From Pseudodesulfovibrio sp. JC047 (GTDB taxonomy: Bacteria > Desulfobacterota > Desulfovibrionia > Desulfovibrionales > Desulfovibrionaceae): a stretch of DNA of 34,343 nucleotides. The stretch lies in NCBI RefSeq assembly GCF_010468615.1, contig NZ_WUEH01000029.1, positions 1 through 34,343 of the forward strand. Reading direction: 5' to 3'. This document shows, piece by piece, positions 24,986-33,969 of this stretch. Both the position numbers and the translations under genes were made by a program. The notes below the pieces were generated by a model, which worked only from the letters and a program-made list of their open reading frames with translations, made no database searches and had not been told where the DNA came from. Each line of letters opens with the position of its first letter. The stretch's first letter is position 1.

Positions 24986-25756
24986 TCATGTACGTATTCT
25001 CGTGGTCCAATTATCAATAATTTTCTTTTCTTGCAACACTATTCTGTTGGTTGGATTTTCAACAAAGGCCTTTTCCACCGCCTGGGCAGCCTCCTTCATC
25101 CACCCCCCCATGCGCAAGCTCTGACTAGCGAGAACATACATTCGTTCAGGTTCATTTTCATAAATGGAATACATCAAATGTCCATATTCCGTATCGAAAA
25201 CAGCCTTCACCAATTCATTCTGAGAAAAAATATACCGCGCAAGCAGGACGTTGTCACTGTATCTATGCAAGTAATATGGCAAGAGTTGTCGGCACTTATC
25301 GATAATAAACCGGATACGATCAATCTCTCGACGCATGGACTCTTCGGTCTGATTCAAAACCTGAAAAAGTTCATCAGTGATATCCTTTTCAGACTGGTTC
25401 AACTCTCCTTCATGGAGTTTGTGAAACCACGGCGCATAATTTTGCTTCTGATACGCATCTTCCTTGAGTTTGGTCGCTTCGTGAAAGATGTAGCCAAGCG
25501 CCCAATCCAACAGTTTTCCGCCCAGTTGCGAATGGGGGTCGTTCCGAAAAACGTGATGCGCCGTGTCTTTCAGCCGCCACAGCAGTCCCTTGTTCATTTC
25601 CACGCCCACCAGATCCTTGAGCACCTCGAAATGAATGGTTCCATTTTCGTCGAAACCGACAAACTGCAATTCAAGCTGATCGCAGGTCTGACAAAAAAAC
25701 TTGAAAAGATCCCGAACAAATTCAGGATGTTTAGTCTGTATCCATGCTTGTGACAT
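24986..25756 (-). CDS. Conserved-looking helical protein of unknown function
   Basis: A 256-residue soluble protein without signal peptide or membrane helix that I do not recognise. It is rich in helices and aromatic residues. Features include two Cys in FFCQTCDQLELQF near residues 20-32 and histidine-containing stretches (LKDTAHHVFRND, YIFHEATKLKEDAY). The C-terminal part (RMYVLASQSLRMGGWMKEAA then QAVEKAFVENPTNR) looks like a single TPR-type helical pair. The ATG at 25756 has GGAG eight bases upstream. The gene follows the histidine kinase by 23 bases and precedes the LysM gene by 53, so it is part of the same transcription unit. A role connected with the kinase is only a guess. Confidence 0.85.
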   Translation of the reverse strand: MSQAWIQTKHPEFVRDLFKFFCQTCDQLELQFVGFDENGTIHFEVLKDLVGVEMNKGLLWRLKDTAHHVFRNDPHSQLGGKLLDWALGYIFHEATKLKEDAYQKQNYAPWFHKLHEGELNQSEKDITDELFQVLNQTEESMRREIDRIRFIIDKCRQLLPYYLHRYSDNVLLARYIFSQNELVKAVFDTEYGHLMYSIYENEPERMYVLASQSLRMGGWMKEAAQAVEKAFVENPTNRIVLQEKKIIDNWTTRIRT

Positions 25757-25779
25757 GTCCGTAACTCCGTATCGGCCCG

Positions 25780-27138
25780 CTATTCCGGAAAGATGACATC
25801 CACCCGGGCGCCACCATTTTCACCATTGCTCAAATGCATTTCAATACCATGGCTTTCAAAGATGGTTGAAACCAGAGCCAGGCCAAGGCCTGTCCCGGAA
25901 TCCTTGGTGGTAAAGAAGGGGTCCCGCACCTGTTCCAGATGGTCCGGAGCAAACCCCGGTCCGGAATCCTGAAGAATCACATGCAGACTGCCATGCCCCC
26001 GAGCCGCATTGATCGAAAGCTCACCCGGACCGTTCATGGCCTGAAGCGCATTGGCCACCAAATTGTAAAAAGCTCGGTACAAGAGGTCTTTATCTCCCCG
26101 GACCTCCATGTCGTCGCAATACTCGCGCACAATGGTCACGCCGAGCTTTTCACATTCCTGTTCCATAAACACGGCAACCTGCTCAAGAATGGAGTCCACC
26201 ATGACTGGATGCATGGTCGGTTTTTTGGGACGGGCGTAATCGAGAAACTCGGTCACTGTCCGAGAAAGCCGCTTGGCCTCTTCGTGCAACGCCTCAAGGA
26301 TGCGGGTCGATGCACTGTTTTCCTTTTTTGCCCGTTTCAGAATCAACTCCGAACTGGAACAAATGATACCGAGAGGATTGCGAATTTCATGAGCCACTCC
26401 CGCAACCATACGGCCCATACCTGCCAGTTTTTCCTGTTGCTGCAATTCAAAAAGCAATTTCTCCTTTTCCTTGAGCTGTTTGTTGCTCAAACGCTCCGCC
26501 CTGCGCAAAACCGTCAGGACAAGGAAAAAAAGGACAAGGGATGTCACCAATGAAAAAGTAATGACCAGTCGTTCAAAATTGAGCATGGACATATAATCGG
26601 GCGTGATATCCTGTTCAAACTCAAGAATTCCCATGATCGGATTCTGATCGATATTGGTCAGGCTCCGCTCGGCTCGCAACGGATTGTACGCACGCAACGT
26701 CATGCTTCCCGGCTTGAAATCGACCATGAACAGGGCCGCTATTTTCGAGACGCGGGAAAGGATCTGCGCACTGAATTTTTCGGACTCCCATGTTTCCGTG
26801 ACCTTGTAGATGGCATTGCCAGGCTTACCTATCTCATTCTTGTCCATGGAATACGTCACCGTGCCTTTGGCGTCGTAAATCCGCAATGTCGAAACGTGAA
26901 AACTATGCACCGTGGACCGAATAACCCTGTCCATGGCTTCATACTGTTCATCATTTCTCAACTGAATACGACCGAACTTGACCACGGTGGGAATCACGAA
27001 TCGAGAAAAGAGCTGGTGGCTGACATTTTCAGCCAGAAGCAACGCAAAGGCTTCCTGTTTTTCCAACAGGGTCCGCTCGGCATATTTTGAAATGAATAAG
27101 GAAAGCAACAGGCTGAAACTTAGAATAATAATCAGCAA
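25780..27138 (-). CDS. Orphan membrane sensor histidine kinase
   Basis: The reading frame encodes a sensor kinase: TM1 at the N-terminus, a periplasmic sensor of about 165 residues (TLRIYDAKGTVTYSMDKNEIG looks like a Cache/PAS-type fold), TM2 (about 190-212), a coiled linker, then HisKA with the phospho-acceptor His in GVAHEIRNPLG (about 250). The ATPase domain has the N-box NLVANALQAMN, G1 DSGPGF, F-box PFFTTK and G2 GTGLGLAL. It is of the NtrB/ZraS-like class. No response regulator is adjacent. From the TTG at 27138 it has 452 residues, but the frame is open further upstream and a CTG at 27204 with GGGAG before it would give 474 with a full cytoplasmic N-terminus. Confidence 0.9.
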   Translation of the reverse strand: MLIIILSFSLLLSLFISKYAERTLLEKQEAFALLLAENVSHQLFSRFVIPTVVKFGRIQLRNDEQYEAMDRVIRSTVHSFHVSTLRIYDAKGTVTYSMDKNEIGKPGNAIYKVTETWESEKFSAQILSRVSKIAALFMVDFKPGSMTLRAYNPLRAERSLTNIDQNPIMGILEFEQDITPDYMSMLNFERLVITFSLVTSLVLFFLVLTVLRRAERLSNKQLKEKEKLLFELQQQEKLAGMGRMVAGVAHEIRNPLGIICSSSELILKRAKKENSASTRILEALHEEAKRLSRTVTEFLDYARPKKPTMHPVMVDSILEQVAVFMEQECEKLGVTIVREYCDDMEVRGDKDLLYRAFYNLVANALQAMNGPGELSINAARGHGSLHVILQDSGPGFAPDHLEQVRDPFFTTKDSGTGLGLALVSTIFESHGIEMHLSNGENGGARVDVIFPE

Positions 27139-27205
27139 CGTCCAGGAAATGACCTTGACGAACTGAAGCGGCCTGCTGCCATCAGCTTCGTTGAATTGTC
27201 GCAGT

Positions 27206-28546
27206 TTAAAACTCCCGTATATCTCGCTCGGCAGACAGGAACTCGTTCAGGTCCGCCTTTTCTCGTTCAAGTCCATCCGCATCCATCCGGGCTTTTGCCA
27301 ACCGCTTGCCCAGTTCGACTGCGGGTTGGTTCACGGGATTGATCCCCATGAGCCAGCCCGTCAAAAGTGTGACCGCGCCGAGCAGCGCAATCATCTTTCC
27401 GGCCTGCCTCGGGCCATCCGATCCCATGCGTAATTCTACCAACGGAACGCCGCTCGCGGACAACGCCATCCGGGTCCCCAGACCTTCTGCCCGAAGCAGT
27501 TCGCCAAAGTCCATACCCTGTACATAACTAAATTGTTCCGGCAATGCTGCCGGGAATTTCGGTCCAGCGGGCAAAGTTGGACAGGTCAGGAAAAGACAGG
27601 CCTTGTTCCGCCGACCATCCATGAACATCTGGTTGACGGAATGTTGATCTGTCACACCGATGGCCGGAATGGGCTGGCTGCCCTTGCCTTCCTTGCCGAG
27701 AGATTCAGCCCAGAGTTGGGCAAACCAGTCACCGAACCCCGCCCACAACGGGATATAGGCGAAAAAAATCATCTCATCAAATCCCCTGTCCATCAGGGCC
27801 GCGTTCCAGACCGCCAACTGAAAGGCACTGTGTCCGGCCAGCGTTTGTCCGGTCAATTCGGATGAGATCAACGATGCCGCCATTTCCCGGGCACCGTCCA
27901 GCAAGGAATCAATATCCATTCCCAAAAAGACCGCAGGGAGCAACCCCACTGCCGACAGAACGGAATACCGACCGCCAAGATTGTCGGGAACAGGAAGAGA
28001 CTTGATGTCATAGGCATCTACCTCACCACGCAAAAAACCATTTTCTTCGTCCGTGACAAGCACCATATTCTCGTGCCACGCATCGCCCAAATGGTGCTGC
28101 ATCCATTCCTTGAGAATGAAGTATTGGCCCACAGTCTCAATGGTTCCACCGGATTTCGAAATGGTCACGACCACGGTTTTTTCAGGGGGCAATTGCGTCA
28201 GAAATGCTTCGAGCGCATAGACGTCCACATTGTCCGCTATCCACAGACTCCGCCCGGTATGTCCCGGCTGTCCCTGCTGCGGATAAAAAGCCTGTTGCAA
28301 GGCACGCGCACCCAGAGCCGACCCACCAATTCCCAAAAGCAGCATGTGGTCAAACCGCGCGAGCATGGGCTGCAACGCGGCCAATTGTTCCTTGAGTTCT
28401 GCCTCATACGGCATGGTCAAAAACGGAAGCCTGTCAGCGGATGTCTCTTCCCGAAGGCGTTGTGCCATGGCATCGGCCCGCGCTTCAAAACGCGCCATAT
28501 CCAGATCGTCCATATTCGAATTGGTCCAATCAAGCGTATCGGTCAT
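27206..28546 (-). CDS. pgi: Glucose-6-phosphate isomerase
   Basis: This 446-residue enzyme interconverts glucose-6-phosphate and fructose-6-phosphate in the cytoplasm. Two SIS subdomains are present. Recognised motifs are LLGIGGSALGARAL, ISKSGGTIETVGQY (phosphate binding), DNLGGRYSVLSAVG, ESLGKEGKGSQPIP, GVTDQHSVNQMFMDG and INPVNQPAVELGK. The length matches the short bacterial form (about 450, as in Bacillus) rather than the E. coli form of 549 residues. GGGAGG stands seven bases before the ATG. The histidine kinase frame begins essentially at its stop codon, so the two are coupled. Confidence 0.96.
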   Translation of the reverse strand: MTDTLDWTNSNMDDLDMARFEARADAMAQRLREETSADRLPFLTMPYEAELKEQLAALQPMLARFDHMLLLGIGGSALGARALQQAFYPQQGQPGHTGRSLWIADNVDVYALEAFLTQLPPEKTVVVTISKSGGTIETVGQYFILKEWMQHHLGDAWHENMVLVTDEENGFLRGEVDAYDIKSLPVPDNLGGRYSVLSAVGLLPAVFLGMDIDSLLDGAREMAASLISSELTGQTLAGHSAFQLAVWNAALMDRGFDEMIFFAYIPLWAGFGDWFAQLWAESLGKEGKGSQPIPAIGVTDQHSVNQMFMDGRRNKACLFLTCPTLPAGPKFPAALPEQFSYVQGMDFGELLRAEGLGTRMALSASGVPLVELRMGSDGPRQAGKMIALLGAVTLLTGWLMGINPVNQPAVELGKRLAKARMDADGLEREKADLNEFLSAERDIREF

Positions 28547-28688
28547 GCTGTGTCCTCCCGGTCAACGTCGGTTTCTCATTCACCACAGTGCCGCCTGGTG
28601 AAATCTGAAAAGAAATCCATTTTCTGTCCCCTGCGCAGGAGTCGCGAGAGTACCATGATTCCCAAAAAAGAAAAGGCATGGTCTCACA

Positions 28689-30008
28689 TCAATTCCGCTT
28701 GCCAAACAGGACCCGTTGCAAATCGGCCAGTGTTGCAGCCGTCTTGGAATGACAAATAGGGGCATGACCCAATCGATCCGCCTGCTTCAACCGAACATCA
28801 TGTGCGGCTACAGGACGGACCTGTCCGTTCAGATCGATTTCTCCCCAAAATACCGCGGATTCCGGCAGGGGTTGGTCATAAAATGACGACATGATCGCGG
28901 CAACCACCGCCAGATCAAGGCCGGGGTCTTTCGATGCCAATCCGCCCGTGATCTTGGCATAGATATCATGACCGCTGAGATTCAACCGCAATCGTTTCTC
29001 CAGCACGGCCAGCAACAAGTTCAATCGATTAGTATCAAATCCCAGGGCCGTGCGCCGTGGAATCGTCAAAAACGATTTGGAAACAAGTGCCTGGACTTCA
29101 ACGGCAAACGGCCGTTGTCCATCCACGGCCAAGGCCATGGCTGTCCCGGACAGGGACGGGTCCCGGGCTCCAAGAAAAAACGTGGCCGGGTCTGCCACCA
29201 CTTCCAAACCGCGCTCTTTCATGGTGAACACCACCAGCTCGTCGCTCGGGCCGAACCGATTCTTGAGCACGCGGAGGATACGAGAAAAATGTTTGCGATC
29301 GCCTTCCAGATACAACACCGTATCCACCATGTGTTCCAACAACTTCGGCCCGGCAATCTGGCCATCCTTGGTCACATGCCCCACCAGAATAAGGGTGGTT
29401 CCGGTCTTCTTGGTTTTTTCCACCAGTTCACCGGATACGGCGCGCACCTGACTGACCGAACCGGGAATCCCCTCGGCCAACGGCGACGCCAGCGTCTGCA
29501 CGGAATCCACAATCAGCAATTCCGGCGGATTCGGTTCATCCAGAACAGCCAACGCGTCTTCAACCTTGTTGGACGCCAGAGCCAACAGTCCCGGTCCGAG
29601 CAGGCCGAGTCGTTCGGCCCGACCACGAAGTTGCGGCAAAGACTCTTCGCCAGACAAATACACCGCCGTATGACCGAGCCGAGCCTGACTCCCCGCCAGT
29701 TGCAAAAGTAAAGTGGATTTACCGATTCCCGGTTCACCGCCGAGCAAAATAGCCGCGCCCGGCACCAGACCGGAGCCAAGCAATTCATCCAGCGAATCCA
29801 TGCCTGACGTCCGCGTGGAAAATTGTTCACTGTGCAAATCTTCAAGCAACTGCGGCTTGTCCTGCGCAACCGCCCCGGCCCGTGCGCGTTTCTTGTTCAC
29901 AGTCATGACTTCCAGGGTATTCCATTCCTTGCAGGATGGGCACTGCCCCTGCCATCGCGGAGACTGTGCGCCACAGGCCGCGCATCGATACACGTCTTTC
30001 GTTTTCAT
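28689..30008 (-). CDS. radA: DNA repair protein RadA
   Basis: This 439-residue protein processes recombination intermediates as a RecA-like ring helicase. It has an N-terminal zinc finger (Cys at about 9, 12, 23 and 26: CAACG and CPSC), a RecA-like core with Walker A GEPGIGKST (about 91-99), the RadA motif KNRFG (about 249-253) and a C-terminal Lon-protease-like domain (LLAVLEKRLRLNLSGHDIYA, ITGGLASKDPGLDLAV). The length is usual. The frame extends to 30065, but MKTKDVYRCAACG at 30008 is the family start. It heads the minus-strand run radA-pgi-kinase-unknown-LysM. The 142 bases between it and pgi show no clear terminator. Confidence 0.96.
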   Translation of the reverse strand: MKTKDVYRCAACGAQSPRWQGQCPSCKEWNTLEVMTVNKKRARAGAVAQDKPQLLEDLHSEQFSTRTSGMDSLDELLGSGLVPGAAILLGGEPGIGKSTLLLQLAGSQARLGHTAVYLSGEESLPQLRGRAERLGLLGPGLLALASNKVEDALAVLDEPNPPELLIVDSVQTLASPLAEGIPGSVSQVRAVSGELVEKTKKTGTTLILVGHVTKDGQIAGPKLLEHMVDTVLYLEGDRKHFSRILRVLKNRFGPSDELVVFTMKERGLEVVADPATFFLGARDPSLSGTAMALAVDGQRPFAVEVQALVSKSFLTIPRRTALGFDTNRLNLLLAVLEKRLRLNLSGHDIYAKITGGLASKDPGLDLAVVAAIMSSFYDQPLPESAVFWGEIDLNGQVRPVAAHDVRLKQADRLGHAPICHSKTAATLADLQRVLFGKRN

Positions 30009-30077
30009 GACTCTGAGTATCCCGCGTTTTCCCGTAAAAAGTCCAGCCCGGAAACAGCCATACATCCAATAAAATCG

Positions 30078-30107
30078 TTGACGATGCGCACAGGTCGCCA
30101 GTATTCA
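30078..30107 (+). promoter_or_regulatory. Possible sigma-70 promoter for azlCD
   Basis: TTGACG at 30078-30083 and TATTCA at 30102-30107 are 18 bases apart in the region divergent between radA and azlC. A start near 30114 would leave a short leader before the ATG at 30126. Confidence 0.4.
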
Positions 30108-30125
30108 TAATGAACAGAGAAACGT

Positions 30126-30821
30126 ATGACAGATCGAAAAACAGCTTTTTTACATGGTGCACGGGATATCAGCCCGATGCTGGCGGGCGTCATGCCATTC
30201 GGCCTGATTTGTGGCACGGTCGGCGTTGCCAAGGGCATGACCGAGTGGGGATCATCCCTGATGTCAGTCATCATTTTTGCCGGAGCCTCGCAACTGGCTG
30301 CCATTCAACTGATGAGTGAACACGCCACCACGGCCGTGGTCATTCTCACCGGCCTGATTATCAATGCACGATTTTTCATGTACTCCGCCTCCATTGGGCC
30401 GCACTTCAAAGGGGTCCCCCCGCTCCAGAAAGTCGGGCTGGCCTACCTGCTGACCGATGGCGGATACGCGGTTTCCATTGCGCACTACCTGCGCTCCGAT
30501 CACGAGAACATGAACAAGGTCTGGTATTATCTGGGCACCAACGTCACCATCTGGGTGGGCTATGTCGCCGCCACCGTGGTCGGGGCCTATCTCGGCGCGG
30601 TCATTCCCACGACATGGCGGCTCGACTTCGCCATTCCTCTAACGTTCACCGCCATAGTCATGCCGGTCATCATCGATCGCCCCACCATTTTTGCAGCCAT
30701 CGTTTCCGCCAGTGTAGCGGTTGCAGCCGCCTCGCTTCCATACAACCTAGGTCTCTTGGTCGGCGCGATCAGCGGCATGATCGTGGGATATCTCGCAGAA
30801 AGGAGGCTTGCCAATGCTTGA
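30126..30821 (+). CDS. azlC: AzlC family branched-chain amino acid exporter, large subunit
   Basis: This 231-residue inner-membrane protein has about seven hydrophobic helices. The family start is GARDISPMLAGVMPFGLICG, followed by IIFAGASQLAAIQLM and NARFFMYSASIGPHFK, all strong AzlC marks. With the small AzlD subunit it exports branched-chain amino acids or related compounds; the true substrate here is unknown. Only a weak Shine-Dalgarno (AGAGAAA) stands before the ATG. It overlaps azlD by eight bases, which is the usual coupled arrangement. Confidence 0.94.
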   Translation: MTDRKTAFLHGARDISPMLAGVMPFGLICGTVGVAKGMTEWGSSLMSVIIFAGASQLAAIQLMSEHATTAVVILTGLIINARFFMYSASIGPHFKGVPPLQKVGLAYLLTDGGYAVSIAHYLRSDHENMNKVWYYLGTNVTIWVGYVAATVVGAYLGAVIPTTWRLDFAIPLTFTAIVMPVIIDRPTIFAAIVSASVAVAAASLPYNLGLLVGAISGMIVGYLAERRLANA

Positions 30822-31143
30822 CATGACCACCTATTGGCCCGTGACCCTCGGCATCGGCATCGGCGTCTTTCTCACCCGCTATTCCTTCATTCTGGTACTG
30901 GATAAAATTACACTGCCGCCGATGGTCCAACGGATGCTTCGATACATCCCCGCCTCGGTCCTGCCCGCACTTATCGCCCCCGCCATCCTGCTTCACTCAA
31001 AAACAGGCACCATCTCCTTTGCCGGGTGGGATCAGTTGGCCGCCGGAATCACCGCAATCCTCATTGCCTGGAAAACCAGAAACATGCTGGCAACCATCGC
31101 CTCAGGAATGATCGTGTTGTGGCTGGCACAACTGTTCTTATAG
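30814..31143 (+). CDS. azlD: AzlD family branched-chain amino acid exporter, small subunit
   Basis: This 109-residue protein has four hydrophobic segments and the AzlD pattern: LGIGIGVFLTRYSFI, then LRYIPASVLPALIAPAIL and a C-terminal helix ASGMIVLWLAQLFL. It is the partner of AzlC. The frame begins at a TTG at 30808, but AGGAGG at 30801-30806 lies seven bases before the ATG at 30814, so that start is chosen. It overlaps the end of azlC. Confidence 0.93.
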   Translation: MLDMTTYWPVTLGIGIGVFLTRYSFILVLDKITLPPMVQRMLRYIPASVLPALIAPAILLHSKTGTISFAGWDQLAAGITAILIAWKTRNMLATIASGMIVLWLAQLFL

Positions 31144-31445
31144 TATATATATCGCCCTTCACTGAATGAAGTAAGATTTTTCCATCCTTTTTCAGTCCAC
31201 ATTTTCCAACAAAAACACGCATCAAGCCCACAAAAATTCCCTTCACGCCACAAAAACGCCAACTTTTACAAAAAATGTGACCTTTTTGTCATGTAAACTC
31301 ATGTGAAAATTTTAACGCTTGACTCTTGGCAAACAGAGGTATTTAGTCCGTCTCTTTCGCGTGATTCTCCAGCCCCTGGCCCCCTCTCATAGGATCGACC
31401 ACTGACTGTGACCACGAAGACACCACCAACCCAAGGAGGTTTCTA
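31144..31445 (+). promoter_or_regulatory. Intergenic region with SulP promoter
   Basis: These 302 bases are AT-rich and have no gene. TTGACT at 31319-31324 is a good -35; TATTTA at 31340-31345 (15-base spacing) or TTTAGT at 31342-31347 (17-base spacing) could be the -10. A direct repeat TCATGT (31288-31293 and 31299-31304) lies just upstream. A short TTCA...TGAA hairpin near 31159-31171 followed by T5 might end azlCD weakly. Confidence 0.45.
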
Positions 31446-33158
31446 ATGGCTTTTTCATTGCGTGCGCAGTTCGAAGCGTATGCACCCAAAAGTATTCCCT
31501 ATTTACGATCTTACTCCCTTTCCGCACTCCAACGGGATCTCGGAGCGGGTGTCACTGTCGGTATTGTTGCCCTGCCGCTGGCCATGGCTTTTGCCATTGC
31601 ATCAGGAGCCAGCCCCCAGACTGGATTATTCACCGCCATCGTTGCCGGATTCATCATTTCCGCCTTTGGCGGCACCCGCTTTCAAATTGGTGGACCGACC
31701 GGCGCATTTGTCATCATCATCTCCGACGTCATCGCCAGAAACGGTTTTGAAGGGCTGATGCTCGCCACCATCATGGCAGGTCTGCTGCTCGTGGTCATGG
31801 GTATTCTCAGGCTCGGACGACTTCTCCAATACATTCCTTATCCTGTCACTGCCGGATTCACATCAGGTATCGGCCTGCTCATTTTCTCCACGCAGTTGAA
31901 AGACTTTTTCGGACTCCAGATCGAGCACATGCCATCCGCCTTTGCCGATCAGGTGCTCGCCTGCGCCACGGCCCTGCCCACCACGCTCCCGGGAACACTG
32001 GCCATCGGGGCATTAACGTTGGGCACCATGTTGATTATCCGTCACCGCATCCCCCGTATTCCCGCTCCATTCGCCGGAATCGTTATCGGTTCCCTCGTTG
32101 CATGGGCCATGGGACTCGATGTCGAAACCATCGGCAGCCGATTCGGAGGCATTCCCTCGACATTACCAAGTTTCGTCCCCCTCTCAAACATCAGCATGGA
32201 GACACTCCATAACATTCTTCCTGATGCGCTCACCATCGCGGTTCTCGCCGGAATGGAATCACTCTTGAGTGCCACCGTCGCGGACGGCATGAGCGGCGAC
32301 CGTCACAACTCCTCGACCGAACTCGTGGCTCAGGGACTTGCCAACATTGCTTCGCCGCTCTTCGGAGGACTCCCCGCCACCGGTGCCATCGCCAGGACCG
32401 CCACCAACATCCGCGCCGGTGCCTTCACGCCCATGGCTGGCATCTTCCACGTCCTGACTCTGGTTATTTTCATCAAATTCATGGCCCCAGTCGCATCACT
32501 GATTCCCCTGTCCAGTCTGGCCGCCGTGCTAATGGTCGTTGCCTGGGATATGAGCGAACCACACCGGTTGAAACGACTGTTCCTCGCCCCGAAATCAGAC
32601 TCCATGGTCATGCTGAGCACCTTCCTGCTGACAGTCTTCGTTGGTCTGACTGTCGCCGTTGAAATCGGTGTTGTTCTGGCTGCCATCCTGTTCATGAAAC
32701 GCATGAGCGAACTGGTCGATATCCACAGTCTCGACACCGGGTTGCCCGAAGAGGCCATCACCAGTCGCCGCACCGGAAACCCCAGAGTCGTTGTCTATGA
32801 AATCGCCGGCCCGCTCTTCTTCGGTATGGCCCAACGGTTCATCGACATCATGCGCTTCACCCGGAAAAAACCGGAAATTCTCGTGCTCTGTATGCGGCTC
32901 GTGCCCATCATCGATGCCACAGGACTTGAAGCGTTGGAGACCGTCATTCGACAAGGACAGGCTCAAGATATTCGAGTGATCCTTTCCGGTGTAAATCCGA
33001 AAATCATGAAAATCATGACCCGCTTGGGAACTGATAAAGTCGTGGGAACCGATAATATCTTCCGTGATTTCTCGACCGCTGTTGCCGAGACACTTCCATA
33101 CTTCGAAGATGAAGAAGACGCAGAACAAATCGTGGGCGAACTGCCACATTGTAAATAA
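31446..33158 (+). CDS. SulP/SLC26-family anion transporter with STAS domain
   Basis: This 570-residue inner-membrane protein has a transport domain of about 12-14 helices (about 30-430) and a cytoplasmic C-terminal STAS domain (about 440-550). Diagnostic parts are GIVALPLAMAFAIASG, FQIGGPTGAFVIIISDVIA, LLQYIPYPVTAGFTSGIGLL, AGMESLLSATVADGMSGDRH and SPLFGGLPATGAIARTATNI. The STAS loop reads IIDATGLEALE, with Thr where a phospho-Ser often occurs. Family members carry sulfate, bicarbonate or other anions; in a sulfate reducer sulfate is attractive but unproved. AAGGAGG stands seven bases before the ATG. The gene is single, with its own promoter and a strong terminator. Confidence 0.95.
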   Translation: MAFSLRAQFEAYAPKSIPYLRSYSLSALQRDLGAGVTVGIVALPLAMAFAIASGASPQTGLFTAIVAGFIISAFGGTRFQIGGPTGAFVIIISDVIARNGFEGLMLATIMAGLLLVVMGILRLGRLLQYIPYPVTAGFTSGIGLLIFSTQLKDFFGLQIEHMPSAFADQVLACATALPTTLPGTLAIGALTLGTMLIIRHRIPRIPAPFAGIVIGSLVAWAMGLDVETIGSRFGGIPSTLPSFVPLSNISMETLHNILPDALTIAVLAGMESLLSATVADGMSGDRHNSSTELVAQGLANIASPLFGGLPATGAIARTATNIRAGAFTPMAGIFHVLTLVIFIKFMAPVASLIPLSSLAAVLMVVAWDMSEPHRLKRLFLAPKSDSMVMLSTFLLTVFVGLTVAVEIGVVLAAILFMKRMSELVDIHSLDTGLPEEAITSRRTGNPRVVVYEIAGPLFFGMAQRFIDIMRFTRKKPEILVLCMRLVPIIDATGLEALETVIRQGQAQDIRVILSGVNPKIMKIMTRLGTDKVVGTDNIFRDFSTAVAETLPYFEDEEDAEQIVGELPHCK

Positions 33159-33174
33159 ACTCAATACCATCAAT

Positions 33175-33207
33175 TCAAAAAGGGCCGCTTCTGCGGCCCT
33201 TTTTTTA
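33175..33207 (+). terminator. Intrinsic terminator after the SulP gene
   Basis: AGGGCCGC-TTCT-GCGGCCCT forms a perfect 8-bp stem preceded by an A-run and followed by seven T. It lies about 20 bases after the stop codon and is a textbook terminator. Confidence 0.95.
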
Positions 33208-33309
33208 TACGCTGATATCAAACTGCCCACCACGTACCTCACAAGGTCATTGATTTACACCGGACCTTCCCCCTGATACAACATCCTCCAAACACGAGCG
33301 AGGAAGTGT

Positions 33310-33969
33310 ATGTTCACAGGATTGGTCTTAGGCATGGGTCGCATCGAAGCAGCAGACAACCGAGGCACTGAAACACGGTTTCGTATCAAGGCGATGTTTG
33401 ATCTCCGCGACATTGAAGCGGGAGAATCCATTGCGGTCAACGGCGTTTGCCTGACTGTCGAAATCTTTGGGGACAACTGGTTTACCTGTTACGCCTCTGG
33501 GGAAACCCTCTCAGTCACCAGTCTGGGCGGACTCAAGATCGGCTCCACCGTCAATCTCGAACGAGCCCTGGCCATGGGTGATCGCTTTGGCGGCCATATT
33601 GTGTCCGGCCATGTGGATTGTCTGGCGCATGTCGCCGAAATTCGGCCTTCCGGCCAGTCGAAAATTTACAAGCTGTCATTTGATGCCGCGCACGGCAAAT
33701 ATGTCATCCCCAAGGGGTCCATCACATTGGATGGCATCAGTCTGACGGTCAATGATTGCGCCCCGACATGGTTGGAGGTGAACATCATTCCCGAGACGCA
33801 AAAAGTGACCACCATCGCGGGATGGATCCCTGGGACTGTCGTCAACATGGAAACCGATGTCATCGGGAAATATGTGGAGCGGATGGTCACGCCCTGGGTG
33901 GGTGAGACAGCCAAAGACACTTCAAAGACCGGCATCACCATGGAGTATCTTCGGAAAAACGGGTTTTGA
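33310..33969 (+). CDS. ribE: Riboflavin synthase alpha chain
   Basis: This 219-residue enzyme dismutates two 6,7-dimethyl-8-ribityllumazine molecules to riboflavin. It shows the two tandem lumazine-binding barrels: the start MFTGLVLGMG, GESIAVNGVCLTV and FGGHIVSGHVD in the first, then KGSITLDGISLTVNDC and NMETDVIGKYVERM in the second. A C-terminal helix follows. GAGGAAG precedes the ATG by a few bases. In related genomes ribD, ribBA and ribH are often nearby; here none follows before the window ends, and the next sequence is a hairpin-rich non-coding stretch. Confidence 0.96.
   Translation: MFTGLVLGMGRIEAADNRGTETRFRIKAMFDLRDIEAGESIAVNGVCLTVEIFGDNWFTCYASGETLSVTSLGGLKIGSTVNLERALAMGDRFGGHIVSGHVDCLAHVAEIRPSGQSKIYKLSFDAAHGKYVIPKGSITLDGISLTVNDCAPTWLEVNIIPETQKVTTIAGWIPGTVVNMETDVIGKYVERMVTPWVGETAKDTSKTGITMEYLRKNGF

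Noticed and set aside
28579-28602. Hairpin TTCACCA...TGGTGAA between radA and pgi as terminator
   Set aside because: The stem is only 7 bp with a ten-base loop and has no T-run on the minus strand.
31328-31345. Sigma-54 promoter before the SulP gene (GGCAAACAGAGGTATT)
   Set aside because: The -12 TTGC element is missing; the sigma-70-like TTGACT with TATTTA explains the region better.
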